The notes under the pieces are model-generated. The model searched no databases and was not told the origin of the DNA. It was given only the letters and a program-made list of their open reading frames with translations. Position numbers and translations under genes: made by a program. Shown piece after piece: positions 1 through 7,997 of a stretch of 30,869 nt of DNA (the first letter of the stretch is position 1; every line of letters begins with the position of its first letter). The DNA is from an uncultured Oscillospiraceae bacterium. Lineage in GTDB: Bacteria > Bacillota > Clostridia > Oscillospirales > Acutalibacteraceae. The stretch covers positions 1 through 30,869 of the forward strand of contig CABTZO010000008.1 of the NCBI GenBank assembly GCA_902489335.1. Reading direction: 5' to 3'.

Positions 1-37
1 AATCGCCCGAATACCGCCCGAAGAAATTTACACAAAA

Positions 38-64
38 AAAGCTCACTGAAATTCAGTGAGCTTT
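38..64 (-). terminator. Rho-independent terminator of the SDR gene
   Basis: A perfect 12-base stem (38-49 pairing with 53-64) has a 3-base loop. On the minus strand it is followed by a run of seven T. It lies 11 bases after the stop of the dehydrogenase gene, so it ends that transcript. Bases 1-37 hold nothing recognisable. Confidence 0.9.
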
Positions 65-75
65 GACTTTTATTA

Positions 76-894
76 TTATTGATTTTTAAGTAAAGCGGTG
101 TAGATAACATCAATAAGTTTGTTAGGCATAAATTCAAGTGAACCCAAAAGTTTGGAGTTTTTAACTCTGTAAAGAGTTTTCGGATTTTCAGCTTCACAAG
201 CTTCAACAACTGCTTGAACAAGATATTTAGGATCGTTTGCCATCTTAAGTTCAACCGTCATCATCGGTTTCATCTTAGTAAGAGTTCCCTTGTAATACTG
301 AGTATTTGCAATCATCTTGTCAAAAGCGGCGGTTGCTTGACCGTGCATCTGTGTTTTAAATGAACCGGGTTGAATTTTGATACATTTGATTCCCTGGAAT
401 AAAAGTTCGCGTCTTAATGAATCTGTGTATCCTTCAACTGCATATTTTGTCATAGCATAAGGACCGTTAAATGGTTGTGCTTTCATCCAACCACATTCTG
501 ATGAGCAGTTGATAATTCTGCCGTTTCCTTTTTTAACCATATCAAAGAATACACGGTTGATTCTTACCATTCCCAAAACGTTGATGTCAACCATTCTTTC
601 AACAGTCTTTACAATATCTCCTTCAATGAGTGAACCCATTGAGTGAATACCGGCAAAGTTAATTACTGCATCTAATTTGTCAGTCCATTTGAGAACTTCC
701 TTCTTAGCGTTTTCAATACTTGCCATATCAGTAATATCAACTTTTATCGGAACAAATCCCTGAATATTTGCCTTTTTGCTAAGAGCAACTTCGTCATAGT
801 CAGCGGCAAAAACTGTCCAGCCTTTTTCAATAAGTGCAAGAGCTGAAGCTCCGCCAAGACCACCGGCTGCTCCTGTGAAAAGTGCATATTTCAT
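76..894 (-). CDS. Short-chain dehydrogenase/reductase (SDR), NAD(P)-dependent
   Basis: A classical SDR oxidoreductase of 272 residues; the substrate cannot be told from sequence. The N-terminal Rossmann motif TGAAGGLG is at residues 7-14. An Asp at 32, after the second beta strand, suggests NAD(H) over NADP(H). NFAG is at 79-82, Asn105 is in the usual catalytic position, Ser131/132 precede the active site, and the YAMTK motif gives catalytic Tyr146 and Lys150. The ATG start follows an AAGGAGAGG ribosome site. The gene is monocistronic, between a good promoter at 944-972 and a terminator at 38-64. Family placement is firm; the role (steroid, fatty-acyl or sugar alcohol reduction) is open. Confidence 0.92.
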   Translation of the reverse strand: MKYALFTGAAGGLGGASALALIEKGWTVFAADYDEVALSKKANIQGFVPIKVDITDMASIENAKKEVLKWTDKLDAVINFAGIHSMGSLIEGDIVKTVERMVDINVLGMVRINRVFFDMVKKGNGRIINCSSECGWMKAQPFNGPYAMTKYAVEGYTDSLRRELLFQGIKCIKIQPGSFKTQMHGQATAAFDKMIANTQYYKGTLTKMKPMMTVELKMANDPKYLVQAVVEACEAENPKTLYRVKNSKLLGSLEFMPNKLIDVIYTALLKNQ

Positions 895-943
895 AATATA
901 ATCCTCTCCTTATAACTATTTATTTTATTAGAATTTCCTATAA

Positions 944-972
944 ATTATATATTATCGTTAAAATAAAGTCAA
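944..972 (-). promoter_or_regulatory. Sigma-A-type promoter of the SDR gene
   Basis: The -35 TTGACT (967-972) and a perfect -10 TATAAT (944-949) are separated by exactly 17 bases, read on the minus strand. The -10 is about 50 bases before the SDR start codon. Confidence 0.8.
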
Positions 973-1231
973 TTTTCATTTCATTTATTATTTAGAAAAT
1001 TTTTTAGCTCATAAAAACTTTAATAATTATCAGGTTACTTTAAAACTGAAAAGCCTCCATAAATATTCATAAAAAATAATGAATATTTTTGTTTTCCACT
1101 GAATGATTAACATTATTATTGTAAAGTTTTTTGGTTGACAGATGTTAATAACTAAGTGCAATATGTTAATAAGTGTTGAAATTGGGTAAAAATATGAATA
1201 AAAGTGTAAAGCAATTCACTTTCTTTCAACA

Positions 1232-1256
1232 AAAGTCTCCACATTGTGAAGACTTT
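1232..1256 (-). terminator. Terminator after citrate synthase
   Basis: An 11-base-pair hairpin (1232-1242 with 1246-1256) with a 3-base loop. One pair is a G-T wobble on the minus strand but a mismatch on the plus strand, which supports minus-strand use. The following T tract is short (TTTTGTTG). It lies about 28 bases beyond the citrate synthase stop codon. Confidence 0.65.
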
Positions 1257-1283
1257 GTCATAATGTATATTCAATTTGAATAA

Positions 1284-2651
1284 TTAACGATTTTTCAGCT
1301 CAACATATTTTCTCGGACCTTGAATTGCCATATATGCAGGTCTGATTATCTTGCTTGCCGTTGTCAATTCTTCGAGCCTATGAGCACTCCATCCGGTTAT
1401 CCTTGCTATCGCAAAAAGCGGAGTATAAAGTTCTTTCGGTAATCCGAGCATCGAATAAGCAAAGCCACTGTAAAAATCTACATTTGCGCTGACGCCTTTA
1501 TATATTTTTCTGTTTTTAGAAATAAGATTTGCGGCGATTTCTTCGATATTGGCATATAGATTAAATTCATCGGAAATTCCCTTTTCATTCGATAAATCTC
1601 TTACAAATTCTTTTAAAATAACCGCTCTCGGATCTGATTTAGTATAGATTGCATGACCCATACCATAAATAAGACCACTCTTGTCAAAAGCTTCCTTATT
1701 TAAAATCTTTTGCAAATATGCAGCGATTTCATCTTTATCTTTCCAATCCTTGACCTCTTTTTTTATTTCCTCAAACATATTTGAAACTCTAATATTTGCA
1801 CCGCCATGTTTAGGTCCTTTAAGTGAGCCTATCGCGGCCGAAATAGCAGAATATGTATCGGTTCCGGATGATGTGACAACTCTGGTTGTAAATGTAGAGT
1901 TATTTCCTCCGCCATGTTCAGCATGTAAAATCAAGCAAAGATCCAATACTCTTGCTTCAAGTTCTGAAAATTTGCTGTCCGATCTCAACATATACAAGAT
2001 GTTTTCAGCGGTTGAAAAATCAGGTCTAGGTTGATGAATAAAGAAACTTTCGTTTTCATAATAATATTTATATGTCTGATAAGAATAAACACTGAGCATC
2101 GGAAAAAGAGCTATAAGTTCAAGACATTGTCTCAAAACATTTTCAATTTGCGTATTTTCCGGTTCTTCATCATATACATATAAAGTCAGCACACTTCTTG
2201 CAAGCGTATTCATTAAATCCTTGCTCGGTGCTTTCATAATTATGTCTCGGACAAAGTTATTAGGCAAAGTCCTGAAATTTGCAAAAATTCTCAAAAATTC
2301 CTTGAATTCTTTTTCATCCGGCAATTCTCCAAATAAAAGTAAATAGGCAATTTCTTCAAATCCAAAATGTTGTTTGCCGTATTGACCTTTTATCAGTTCT
2401 TCTATTGCGTATCCTCTGTATCTTAAAATACCGTCAATCGGAATTTCTTTTCCGTTTTCGATTTTTTTTGAAGTTACTTCGGAAATATCCGTAAGACCGG
2501 TTAATACACCTCGACCCTGCAGGTCTCTCAGTCCTCTTTTTACATCATATTTCTGATAAAGTGAAATATCTATTGAATTATTTTTTTTGCATGTTTCAGC
2601 CCATTTTTTTAGTTTCTTATCAAAATCGTAAATTGAGATTTCATTGTCCAT
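1284..2651 (-). CDS. gltA: Citrate synthase (clostridial type)
   Basis: Condenses acetyl-CoA with oxaloacetate to citrate, in an anaerobe usually the first step toward 2-oxoglutarate and glutamate. It has 455 residues, the length of the clostridial/Lachnospiraceae branch with its extended N-terminus. The catalytic triad is present: His282 in GPKHGGAN, His333 in GMGHAIY and Asp392 in NVDFYSG. HAEHGGGNNST (243-253) is the usual oxaloacetate-site region. It starts 12 bases after the hisF stop, so the two are probably cotranscribed. A 2-methylcitrate synthase activity cannot be excluded, since the families overlap, but no prp genes are nearby. Confidence 0.9.
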   Translation of the reverse strand: MDNEISIYDFDKKLKKWAETCKKNNSIDISLYQKYDVKRGLRDLQGRGVLTGLTDISEVTSKKIENGKEIPIDGILRYRGYAIEELIKGQYGKQHFGFEEIAYLLLFGELPDEKEFKEFLRIFANFRTLPNNFVRDIIMKAPSKDLMNTLARSVLTLYVYDEEPENTQIENVLRQCLELIALFPMLSVYSYQTYKYYYENESFFIHQPRPDFSTAENILYMLRSDSKFSELEARVLDLCLILHAEHGGGNNSTFTTRVVTSSGTDTYSAISAAIGSLKGPKHGGANIRVSNMFEEIKKEVKDWKDKDEIAAYLQKILNKEAFDKSGLIYGMGHAIYTKSDPRAVILKEFVRDLSNEKGISDEFNLYANIEEIAANLISKNRKIYKGVSANVDFYSGFAYSMLGLPKELYTPLFAIARITGWSAHRLEELTTASKIIRPAYMAIQGPRKYVELKNR

Positions 2652-2663
2652 AATTTACCCTTT

Positions 2664-3416
2664 CTAAAGATTTACTTCTATTTTATTTTCTCTTAAGTAT
2701 TCTTTTAATTCTTTTATATTTATTTCTCCGAAATGAAATACCGAAGCGGCAAGAGCAGATTCAACTTCTGTGTTTTGAAAAACTTCCAAAAAGTCTTCCT
2801 TTTTTCCCGCTCCGCCTGAAGCTATGACCGGAATTGATACTGCTTGTGAAACGAGTTTTGTAACTTTAATATCATATCCGTCTTTCTTTCCGTCATCGGT
2901 TATTGATGTCAATAAAATGCTTCCTGCTCCAAGGCTCTCAACTTTTTTTGACCATTCAACAACTTCAAGTCCTGTGCCTTTTTGACCTCCGTGTGTATAT
3001 ACTTCATAGAATTCGCCGTTGAACATAACATCTATTGCAGAGCATATTGCCTCTTTTCCGAATTTTTCCGAAGCTGTTTTTAATAGTTCCGGATTATTTA
3101 TTGCCGCCGAATTGATGCCTACTCTTGTTGCACCGGCTTTTAAGATTCTACCGATTTGTTCTGTCGTTGAAATTCCGCCGCCTAAAGTTATGGGGATGTT
3201 TATTTTGTTTGCAACTTCACTGAGTTTTTCCAAGAGTTCATTTTCTCTTGTGTCAGTTGTTGCTGTAATATCAAGCATAACAATTTCATCGGCGCCCTCT
3301 TTTTCATATCGACAAGCATTTTCAACAATATCCCCCGCGTCTCTCAAATCGACAAATTCAATTCCCTTTGTAACACGGTTATTTTTTATATCTAAACATG
3401 GAATAATTTTTTTCAT
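2664..3416 (-). CDS. hisF: Imidazole glycerol phosphate synthase cyclase subunit HisF
   Basis: The (beta/alpha)8 barrel cyclase half of IGP synthase. It turns PRFAR plus ammonia from HisH into imidazole glycerol phosphate and AICAR. It has 250 residues, full length. The catalytic aspartates are Asp9 (in IIPCLDI) and Asp129 (in SAIDV). Phosphate-binding segments LGGGIS (78-83) and ASGGAG (199-204) and the HisF signature around THGGQKGTGLE (141-151) are present. The GAGGAG ribosome site precedes ATG. It is the first gene of a two-gene unit with citrate synthase. No hisH, hisA or other his gene lies within the window, so this copy is away from a histidine operon as far as can be seen. Confidence 0.93.
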   Translation of the reverse strand: MKKIIPCLDIKNNRVTKGIEFVDLRDAGDIVENACRYEKEGADEIVMLDITATTDTRENELLEKLSEVANKINIPITLGGGISTTEQIGRILKAGATRVGINSAAINNPELLKTASEKFGKEAICSAIDVMFNGEFYEVYTHGGQKGTGLEVVEWSKKVESLGAGSILLTSITDDGKKDGYDIKVTKLVSQAVSIPVIASGGAGKKEDFLEVFQNTEVESALAASVFHFGEINIKELKEYLRENKIEVNL

Positions 3417-3456
3417 GGTTTATCTCCTCTTCTACGAGTTATTTTAATAGGTCATT

Positions 3457-3485
3457 ATTTTATCACAGTAAAGTATAATTGACAA
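3457..3485 (-). promoter_or_regulatory. Promoter of hisF-citrate synthase
   Basis: The -35 TTGTCA (3480-3485) and -10 TAAAAT (3457-3462) have a 17-base spacer on the minus strand, about 40 bases before the hisF ATG. Confidence 0.75.
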
Positions 3486-3501
3486 ATACATACATAAAAA
3501 A

Positions 3502-3533
3502 TTTACCCGTTTAAGACAACTTAAACGAGTAAA
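3502..3533 (-). terminator. Terminator of the lipase pair
   Basis: A 14-base-pair stem (3502-3515 with 3520-3533) has a 4-base loop and is followed on the minus strand by six T. The single imperfect pair is a G-T wobble on the minus strand and a C-A mismatch on the plus strand, so it serves the minus-strand lipase genes. Confidence 0.9.
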
Positions 3534-3547
3534 TTATTAATTAAATA

Positions 3548-4735
3548 TTATAGTTGATTTATTCTTCTGAAATGATCTTTGAATATTTTAAGGATTTTAC
3601 CCGGAGCAACATATGGTAACATTCCGCCTACCATCTGTAAGTGATCAAAGGTCAAAACATCCATTATATGCCAAACGCCCGGTTTAACTTTTTCATTAAA
3701 GTTAACAACGTCATGATAATCAACTGCCGGTTCATTGGGAGGATTAAGCTGAGCAACGGTATTTATCATACCGTCATTCATAAGCCAACTTTCGTCTATT
3801 TTAACTTCGCCGGGACGATTTACTTGAAGCATTCCCATTATTCTTGCAAAAGGTCTGAAAGGAACAAGTGTTGATTTTAAAGGCACTTCTCTTTTTTTGT
3901 TTGTTATCATAGACTGCTTCGTTGTTGAGCAAGGAAAAGCAAAATAATAAACATCCTTACAGCAACTGCAAAAGTCGTTTAATTCCTTTGCCGCCTCAAT
4001 TGTACAACCGTAAATTGAATTATCTTTGCCGAATCCAACTTCCACACATTTTTTAAGGTTTGGTTTAATCTTTTTAAATTGTTTGTTGTCATCTTGTTTG
4101 GTTAAACCGAATTGATCCATATGAAGGTCTTGAACTTTTTGCATAAAGGTTCCTGCGCCCAAATGAGCCGATGTTATCATGGCGGTCGCAAATATTCCCG
4201 GAACCTCCTTGAAAACTCTCAAAAGGCTTGTGCCACGGTTCGCTCCGGCAAGAGAAGTAAAGCTGTAAACGTATTTACCTTTACCACCTTTAAACAGAGG
4301 GCTTAAATCCTTTTCATCGGTAACTTTTCGCTCTTCTTCCGAGCCTTTATCAAGAAGAGAAATAAAGAGTCTTCCGACATTTACTCCATATGAATGACCG
4401 ATAATATTTATTTTATTTTTTTCATCCCATTTTTCAATTAAGGGCTTATCATATTTTCTTCCGAATCTTTCGTGTCCATATTTTTCACTGTGAGCTTTTC
4501 CGTAATCAACTCTTGTTCCGGTTAATTGAGCATAAGTTTCACAAGCTCTGTCCCAAGCTGAAGAGTATCCGCCCGATGATGGGTTATGAGTTTCAAATCC
4601 CAAATAATTTAAATGAGCAAGAATGTTACAACTTACCATTCCCCAATAAGGTATTACACTGTTAATAAGTTCATCTTCTCCAAATCCTGTCGCACCATGC
4701 AACATTATGAACGGATAATTTGTTTTAAATTCCAC
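3548..4735 (-). CDS. Family I.5-type zinc-binding lipase, paralogue 1
   Basis: An alpha/beta-hydrolase of the lipase family typified by Geobacillus L1/T1 and staphylococcal lipases; it would hydrolyse acylglycerols or related esters. It has 395 residues. The nucleophile is Ser115 in GHSYG, with Asp321 in NDGMINT and His365 in DHLQMVG completing the triad. The four zinc ligands of the L1 family all align: Asp62 (WDRAC), His82, His88 (YGHERFGR) and Asp238. YPFIMLHG (7-14) forms the oxyanion-hole region. The start is GTG, chosen because AGGAGG lies 5 bases upstream. Relatives are secreted, yet the protein begins directly with the catalytic fold and shows no signal peptide. It follows its paralogue by about 52 bases. 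Confidence 0.88.
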   Translation of the reverse strand: MEFKTNYPFIMLHGATGFGEDELINSVIPYWGMVSCNILAHLNYLGFETHNPSSGGYSSAWDRACETYAQLTGTRVDYGKAHSEKYGHERFGRKYDKPLIEKWDEKNKINIIGHSYGVNVGRLFISLLDKGSEEERKVTDEKDLSPLFKGGKGKYVYSFTSLAGANRGTSLLRVFKEVPGIFATAMITSAHLGAGTFMQKVQDLHMDQFGLTKQDDNKQFKKIKPNLKKCVEVGFGKDNSIYGCTIEAAKELNDFCSCCKDVYYFAFPCSTTKQSMITNKKREVPLKSTLVPFRPFARIMGMLQVNRPGEVKIDESWLMNDGMINTVAQLNPPNEPAVDYHDVVNFNEKVKPGVWHIMDVLTFDHLQMVGGMLPYVAPGKILKIFKDHFRRINQL

Positions 4736-4787
4736 TTTTTCCTCCTAAAATGTATTTTGCAAAGGATTTAACCTTTTTTATTTAATT

Positions 4788-5975
4788 TTATAATCCTATT
4801 TGAGCAATCATTCTACAGTAGTTAAAGTATAGATCTCTTAACGGTCCAAAACCTACCGGAGGCATAAACGAACCTACGACCTGTAAATGATCATAAAGCA
4901 TAGGATCCATAACATGCCAGATACCGGGTTTAATTTTATCAATATCATTGTAATCAACAGACGGTTCGGTTTCCGGCGCAGTTGAAGCAGCCGTGTTTAC
5001 GAGTCCGTCATTCGGCGCATATTTTTTATCGATATATTTTCCGTTTGAAGCTTTTAAGTCAATATGTGAGCCGATAGCTTTCGATATAGGCATCCATGCA
5101 AGAGACATCTTCATCATCGGAACATAATGTCCTTTTTTTGAAAATCTATTTGGTTTTGTACAGTTGGATGGGTATGAAAAATAATATATCTTTGGGTTGA
5201 TGCTGAGTTTTTCATTCATCTCATGCATTCCCTGAACTGAAAGATCATAGAAAACCGTATCTTTGCTTTCACTTACTTTCAACGCCTTTTTCAAATCAAT
5301 AGGAGCTTTTTTCATATTTCCTTTATCATCATGTGCCATGATACCAAATTGATCGGCATTCATATCCCACATTTTTTGAAGTAATCTTCCGGATTCAAGA
5401 TTTGCAAGTCCGAAAGTTCCTTTTCTGAGCAAATCATAGAATTTTGGAACTGACTCACTGATTGTAAGTTCTCCTTGACAACCACAAAGAGAAGTAATGG
5501 AATAAATGTAATCTCCCTTTCCGCCGGCAAACAGCGGGCTGAGTTCCTCTTTAGGAGTACCTTTTCTCTCTTCTTCGCTTCCGTTTCTAAGTAAATTTTC
5601 AAACATTCTTATTGTAGGTGCACCAAAAGAATGACCTAAAAGGTTAATTTTATTTTCGCTGTCCCATTTTTCAAGCAAGGGTTTATCATAAGTTCTTCCA
5701 TATCTTTCATGACCAAACTTTTCGCTGTGAACTTTGCCGAAATCAGTTCTTGTTCCGGTAAGCATAGCATAAAGTTGACAAGCTTTATCCCAAGCAGAAC
5801 CTAAACCGCCCAAAGACGGATTTTTAATTTCAAAGCCGTAAAACTCTAAATATTTAATAAGGTCTCCGCTGAGCATTCCCCAATAAGGCATAAAGTATTC
5901 GTTTAAATAATCACCTTCACCGAATCCAAACATTCCATGAAGAAAGATAAACGGATAATTTGTTTTCTTTTTCAT
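4788..5975 (-). CDS. Family I.5-type zinc-binding lipase, paralogue 2
   Basis: A second lipase with the same fold and length (395 residues) as its downstream neighbour. From the chosen ATG the triad is Ser116 (GHSFG), Asp323 (NDGLVNT) and His363 (DHLQVVG). Zinc ligands are Asp63, His83, His89 and Asp239; the last sits in DTVFYDLS, very close to the L1 sequence. An upstream in-frame TTG would add 4 residues, but GGAGG overlaps that codon and sits 5 bases before the ATG at 5975, so the shorter form is right and makes both paralogues equal in length. There is no signal peptide or membrane anchor, so a cytoplasmic esterase/lipase role, or export by a non-Sec route, is inferred. It heads the two-gene unit. 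Confidence 0.87.
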   Translation of the reverse strand: MKKKTNYPFIFLHGMFGFGEGDYLNEYFMPYWGMLSGDLIKYLEFYGFEIKNPSLGGLGSAWDKACQLYAMLTGTRTDFGKVHSEKFGHERYGRTYDKPLLEKWDSENKINLLGHSFGAPTIRMFENLLRNGSEEERKGTPKEELSPLFAGGKGDYIYSITSLCGCQGELTISESVPKFYDLLRKGTFGLANLESGRLLQKMWDMNADQFGIMAHDDKGNMKKAPIDLKKALKVSESKDTVFYDLSVQGMHEMNEKLSINPKIYYFSYPSNCTKPNRFSKKGHYVPMMKMSLAWMPISKAIGSHIDLKASNGKYIDKKYAPNDGLVNTAASTAPETEPSVDYNDIDKIKPGIWHVMDPMLYDHLQVVGSFMPPVGFGPLRDLYFNYCRMIAQIGL

Positions 5976-6125
5976 CGCATCCTCCAATAAACAATAATTG
6001 TGAATATTATGTTCTTTATTTAATAACGTTATTTTAACGCTTAATTAATTAATAATTAACAGAAAACAATTTATTCACATTGTTTAATTAAGCGAAAATT
6101 TTTTGTCCATTATTTCAACAAAAAA

Positions 6126-6143
6126 GGGCGAATAAATTCGCCC
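6126..6143 (-). terminator. Terminator of the glycan/NptA operon
   Basis: GGGCGAA (6126-6132) pairs with TTCGCCC (6137-6143) around a 4-base loop and is followed on the minus strand by TTTTTTGTT. It lies just after the phosphate-transporter-like gene and closes that transcript. Confidence 0.92.
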
Positions 6144-6158
6144 GTTTCATCTTATTTA

Positions 6159-7919
6159 TTAAATAGCATAATCCATTTTAAATTTATCGTAAGCTTCGTG
6201 AAAATCTTCGTTGTCACTGTGTTTGATTTTATATAAGGATTCGTGTGTATCATAATTATCCGAATTAATCTGAATAACGGCAATCGCAATATTTGAACAA
6301 TGATCCGCTATTCGCTCAAAATTATTGAGTATATCCAAGAATATGAAACCAAGTTCAATTGTGCAGACACCGTCACGAAGTCTTTTTACATGCCTTGTTT
6401 TTATTGTAGAGATGAGACCGTCAATAACCTGCTCCAAGGGCTCGACCTGTCTTGACAATGCAACATCGTCATTAATGAATGAATTTACCGCCATATCAAC
6501 AATTTTTTCAATAGCATCTTTGGCAACATCTAATTCTCTCTGTGCGGCTTTCGAAAAAACTATGTTTTTGTTTTTCATTTCCACAGCATTTTTAGTAAGA
6601 TTTAAAGCATGGTCACTCATTCGCTCAAAATTTCCTATCGCATGTAACATTATGCTGCATAGGTGACTGTCCGCTTCGGCAAGTTCCTGTTTTGTTATCT
6701 GTACCAAAAAGCTTCCTATTTCGTCTTCATATTCGTCAACTCTGTCTTCTGTTTTGGTAACTATATCTATCTGTTCTTCACTATAGTTTCCAAAAAGATC
6801 TATAGCATCGGTTATATTTTCCTTAACCAAAAGGGCCATGTTATCATTTGTTTTTTTACATTGACTTACAGCAAGTGAAGGATATGCAAGCCATTTATTG
6901 TCAAGTAAGACAAAATCTTTATCTGCTTTTTTAAATTCGGGAGAATCTTCTTTTATTGTAAGTTTTGCAAGTTTTTGTAAAAGGTTGGTAAACGGTAAAA
7001 ATACAATTGTTGCAAAAATATTAAAAATACTGTGCATCAATGCTATATGGTAAGAATGAACCTGCATGTGATAAAAAGGAAATTTAAAGATCCGATTTAG
7101 AGAATAGAAAAGAAGCATAAACAGAACGCTGCCAAAGATATTGAAATATAGATGAACCACGGCAACACGCTTAGCATTCTTGCTCGTTCCTATACTCGAC
7201 AAAAGTGCCGTAACACAAGTTCCTATATTCTGTCCAAGAATGATTGCCATTGCCGAAGAAAAAGGCAGTGGCACGGAAATTGACAGGGCCTGCAAAATGC
7301 CGACAGAGGCACTTGAGCTTTGAATTATTCCGGTTACAAGCGCACCGGCTAAAATACCGAATACCGGATTTTGAAAATAAGTCAATATTTTAATGAACTT
7401 TGCACTCTCAGCGAGAGGAGACATTGCGGTTGTCATTGTTGCCATTCCAAACATTAAAATAGCAAAGCCCATAAAAATGGATCCGATATTTTTCCTTTTG
7501 ATATTCTTTGAAAAAAGGACAAGAATTACTCCGATAGCCGCAAGAATGGGAGTAAAATGTTCCGGCTTTAGCATCTGAACAAAGAGACTATCACCCTTTA
7601 TGCCGCCCAAAGACAAAATCCAGCTCGTAACGGTTGTTCCGATATTGGCACCCATTATTACAGATATAGCTTGTGACAGATTCATTATGCCGGCGTTTAC
7701 AAAACCGACCATCATGACGGTTGTTGCGGAAGATGACTGAATAACAGCTGTAACCATGGCACCCAACAAGACACCCTTTATTCGGTTATCCGTCAGCTTT
7801 TTCAACACACTCTTGAGTTTATCACTTGATCCGTGTTCAAGCATTTCACCCATATAGTGCATACCGAAAAGGAAAAGACCCAATCCGCCTATAAATTCCA
7901 AATAATTCAAAAATCTCAT
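6159..7919 (-). CDS. Na/Pi-cotransporter family protein with PhoU-like tail
   Basis: A membrane protein of the bacterial Na+/phosphate cotransporter II (NptA/YjbB) family. It has 586 residues from the chosen ATG. The two inverted repeats each carry the diagnostic QSSSA motif (QSSSATT at 61-67 and QSSSASV at 200-206). About eight hydrophobic segments fill residues 1-335, and a helical PhoU-like cytoplasmic domain follows from about 355. A TTG 66 bases upstream extends the frame but has no ribosome site; GGGAG lies 8 bases before the ATG at 7919, which is preferred. It sits about 78 bases after wbpA with no terminator between, so it may be read with the glycan operon. YjbB relatives export phosphate; import is also possible. 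Confidence 0.88.
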   Translation of the reverse strand: MRFLNYLEFIGGLGLFLFGMHYMGEMLEHGSSDKLKSVLKKLTDNRIKGVLLGAMVTAVIQSSSATTVMMVGFVNAGIMNLSQAISVIMGANIGTTVTSWILSLGGIKGDSLFVQMLKPEHFTPILAAIGVILVLFSKNIKRKNIGSIFMGFAILMFGMATMTTAMSPLAESAKFIKILTYFQNPVFGILAGALVTGIIQSSSASVGILQALSISVPLPFSSAMAIILGQNIGTCVTALLSSIGTSKNAKRVAVVHLYFNIFGSVLFMLLFYSLNRIFKFPFYHMQVHSYHIALMHSIFNIFATIVFLPFTNLLQKLAKLTIKEDSPEFKKADKDFVLLDNKWLAYPSLAVSQCKKTNDNMALLVKENITDAIDLFGNYSEEQIDIVTKTEDRVDEYEDEIGSFLVQITKQELAEADSHLCSIMLHAIGNFERMSDHALNLTKNAVEMKNKNIVFSKAAQRELDVAKDAIEKIVDMAVNSFINDDVALSRQVEPLEQVIDGLISTIKTRHVKRLRDGVCTIELGFIFLDILNNFERIADHCSNIAIAVIQINSDNYDTHESLYKIKHSDNEDFHEAYDKFKMDYAI

Positions 7920-7997
7920 TTTATCGACTCCCGATGAGGATAGCGTAAAAAGCGGCACGAGCAAACTTAATTTCCTCAGTGCCAACTTTTTTAATTA

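Larger units (their letters stand above)
895..1283. other. 389-base gene-free region
   Basis: No plausible coding sequence is seen. It contains the SDR promoter (944-972), the citrate synthase terminator (1232-1256) and an AT-rich hairpin AAATATTCAT/ATGAATATTT (1061-1070 with 1079-1088) followed by a T-rich stretch on the plus strand. It also has a TTGACA at 1135-1140 and two copies of ATGTTAATAA 21 bases apart (1142-1151 and 1163-1172). The last elements have no assigned role. Confidence 0.5.

Noticed and set aside
2664..3416. HisF acting as WbuZ/HisF2, the ammonia-supplying partner for sugar amidotransfer in the glycan operon
   Set aside because: The sequence keeps canonical HisF signatures, no WbpG or HisH2 partner is present, and it is in a separate unit with citrate synthase.
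5976..5987. TTG start adding 4 residues to lipase paralogue 2
   Set aside because: The GGAGG ribosome site overlaps this codon; starting at the ATG at 5975 also makes both paralogues 395 residues long.
7920..7985. TTG start adding 22 residues to the Na/Pi transporter
   Set aside because: No ribosome site precedes the TTG, while GGGAG lies 8 bases before the ATG at 7919 and the protein from there begins with the usual first membrane helix.
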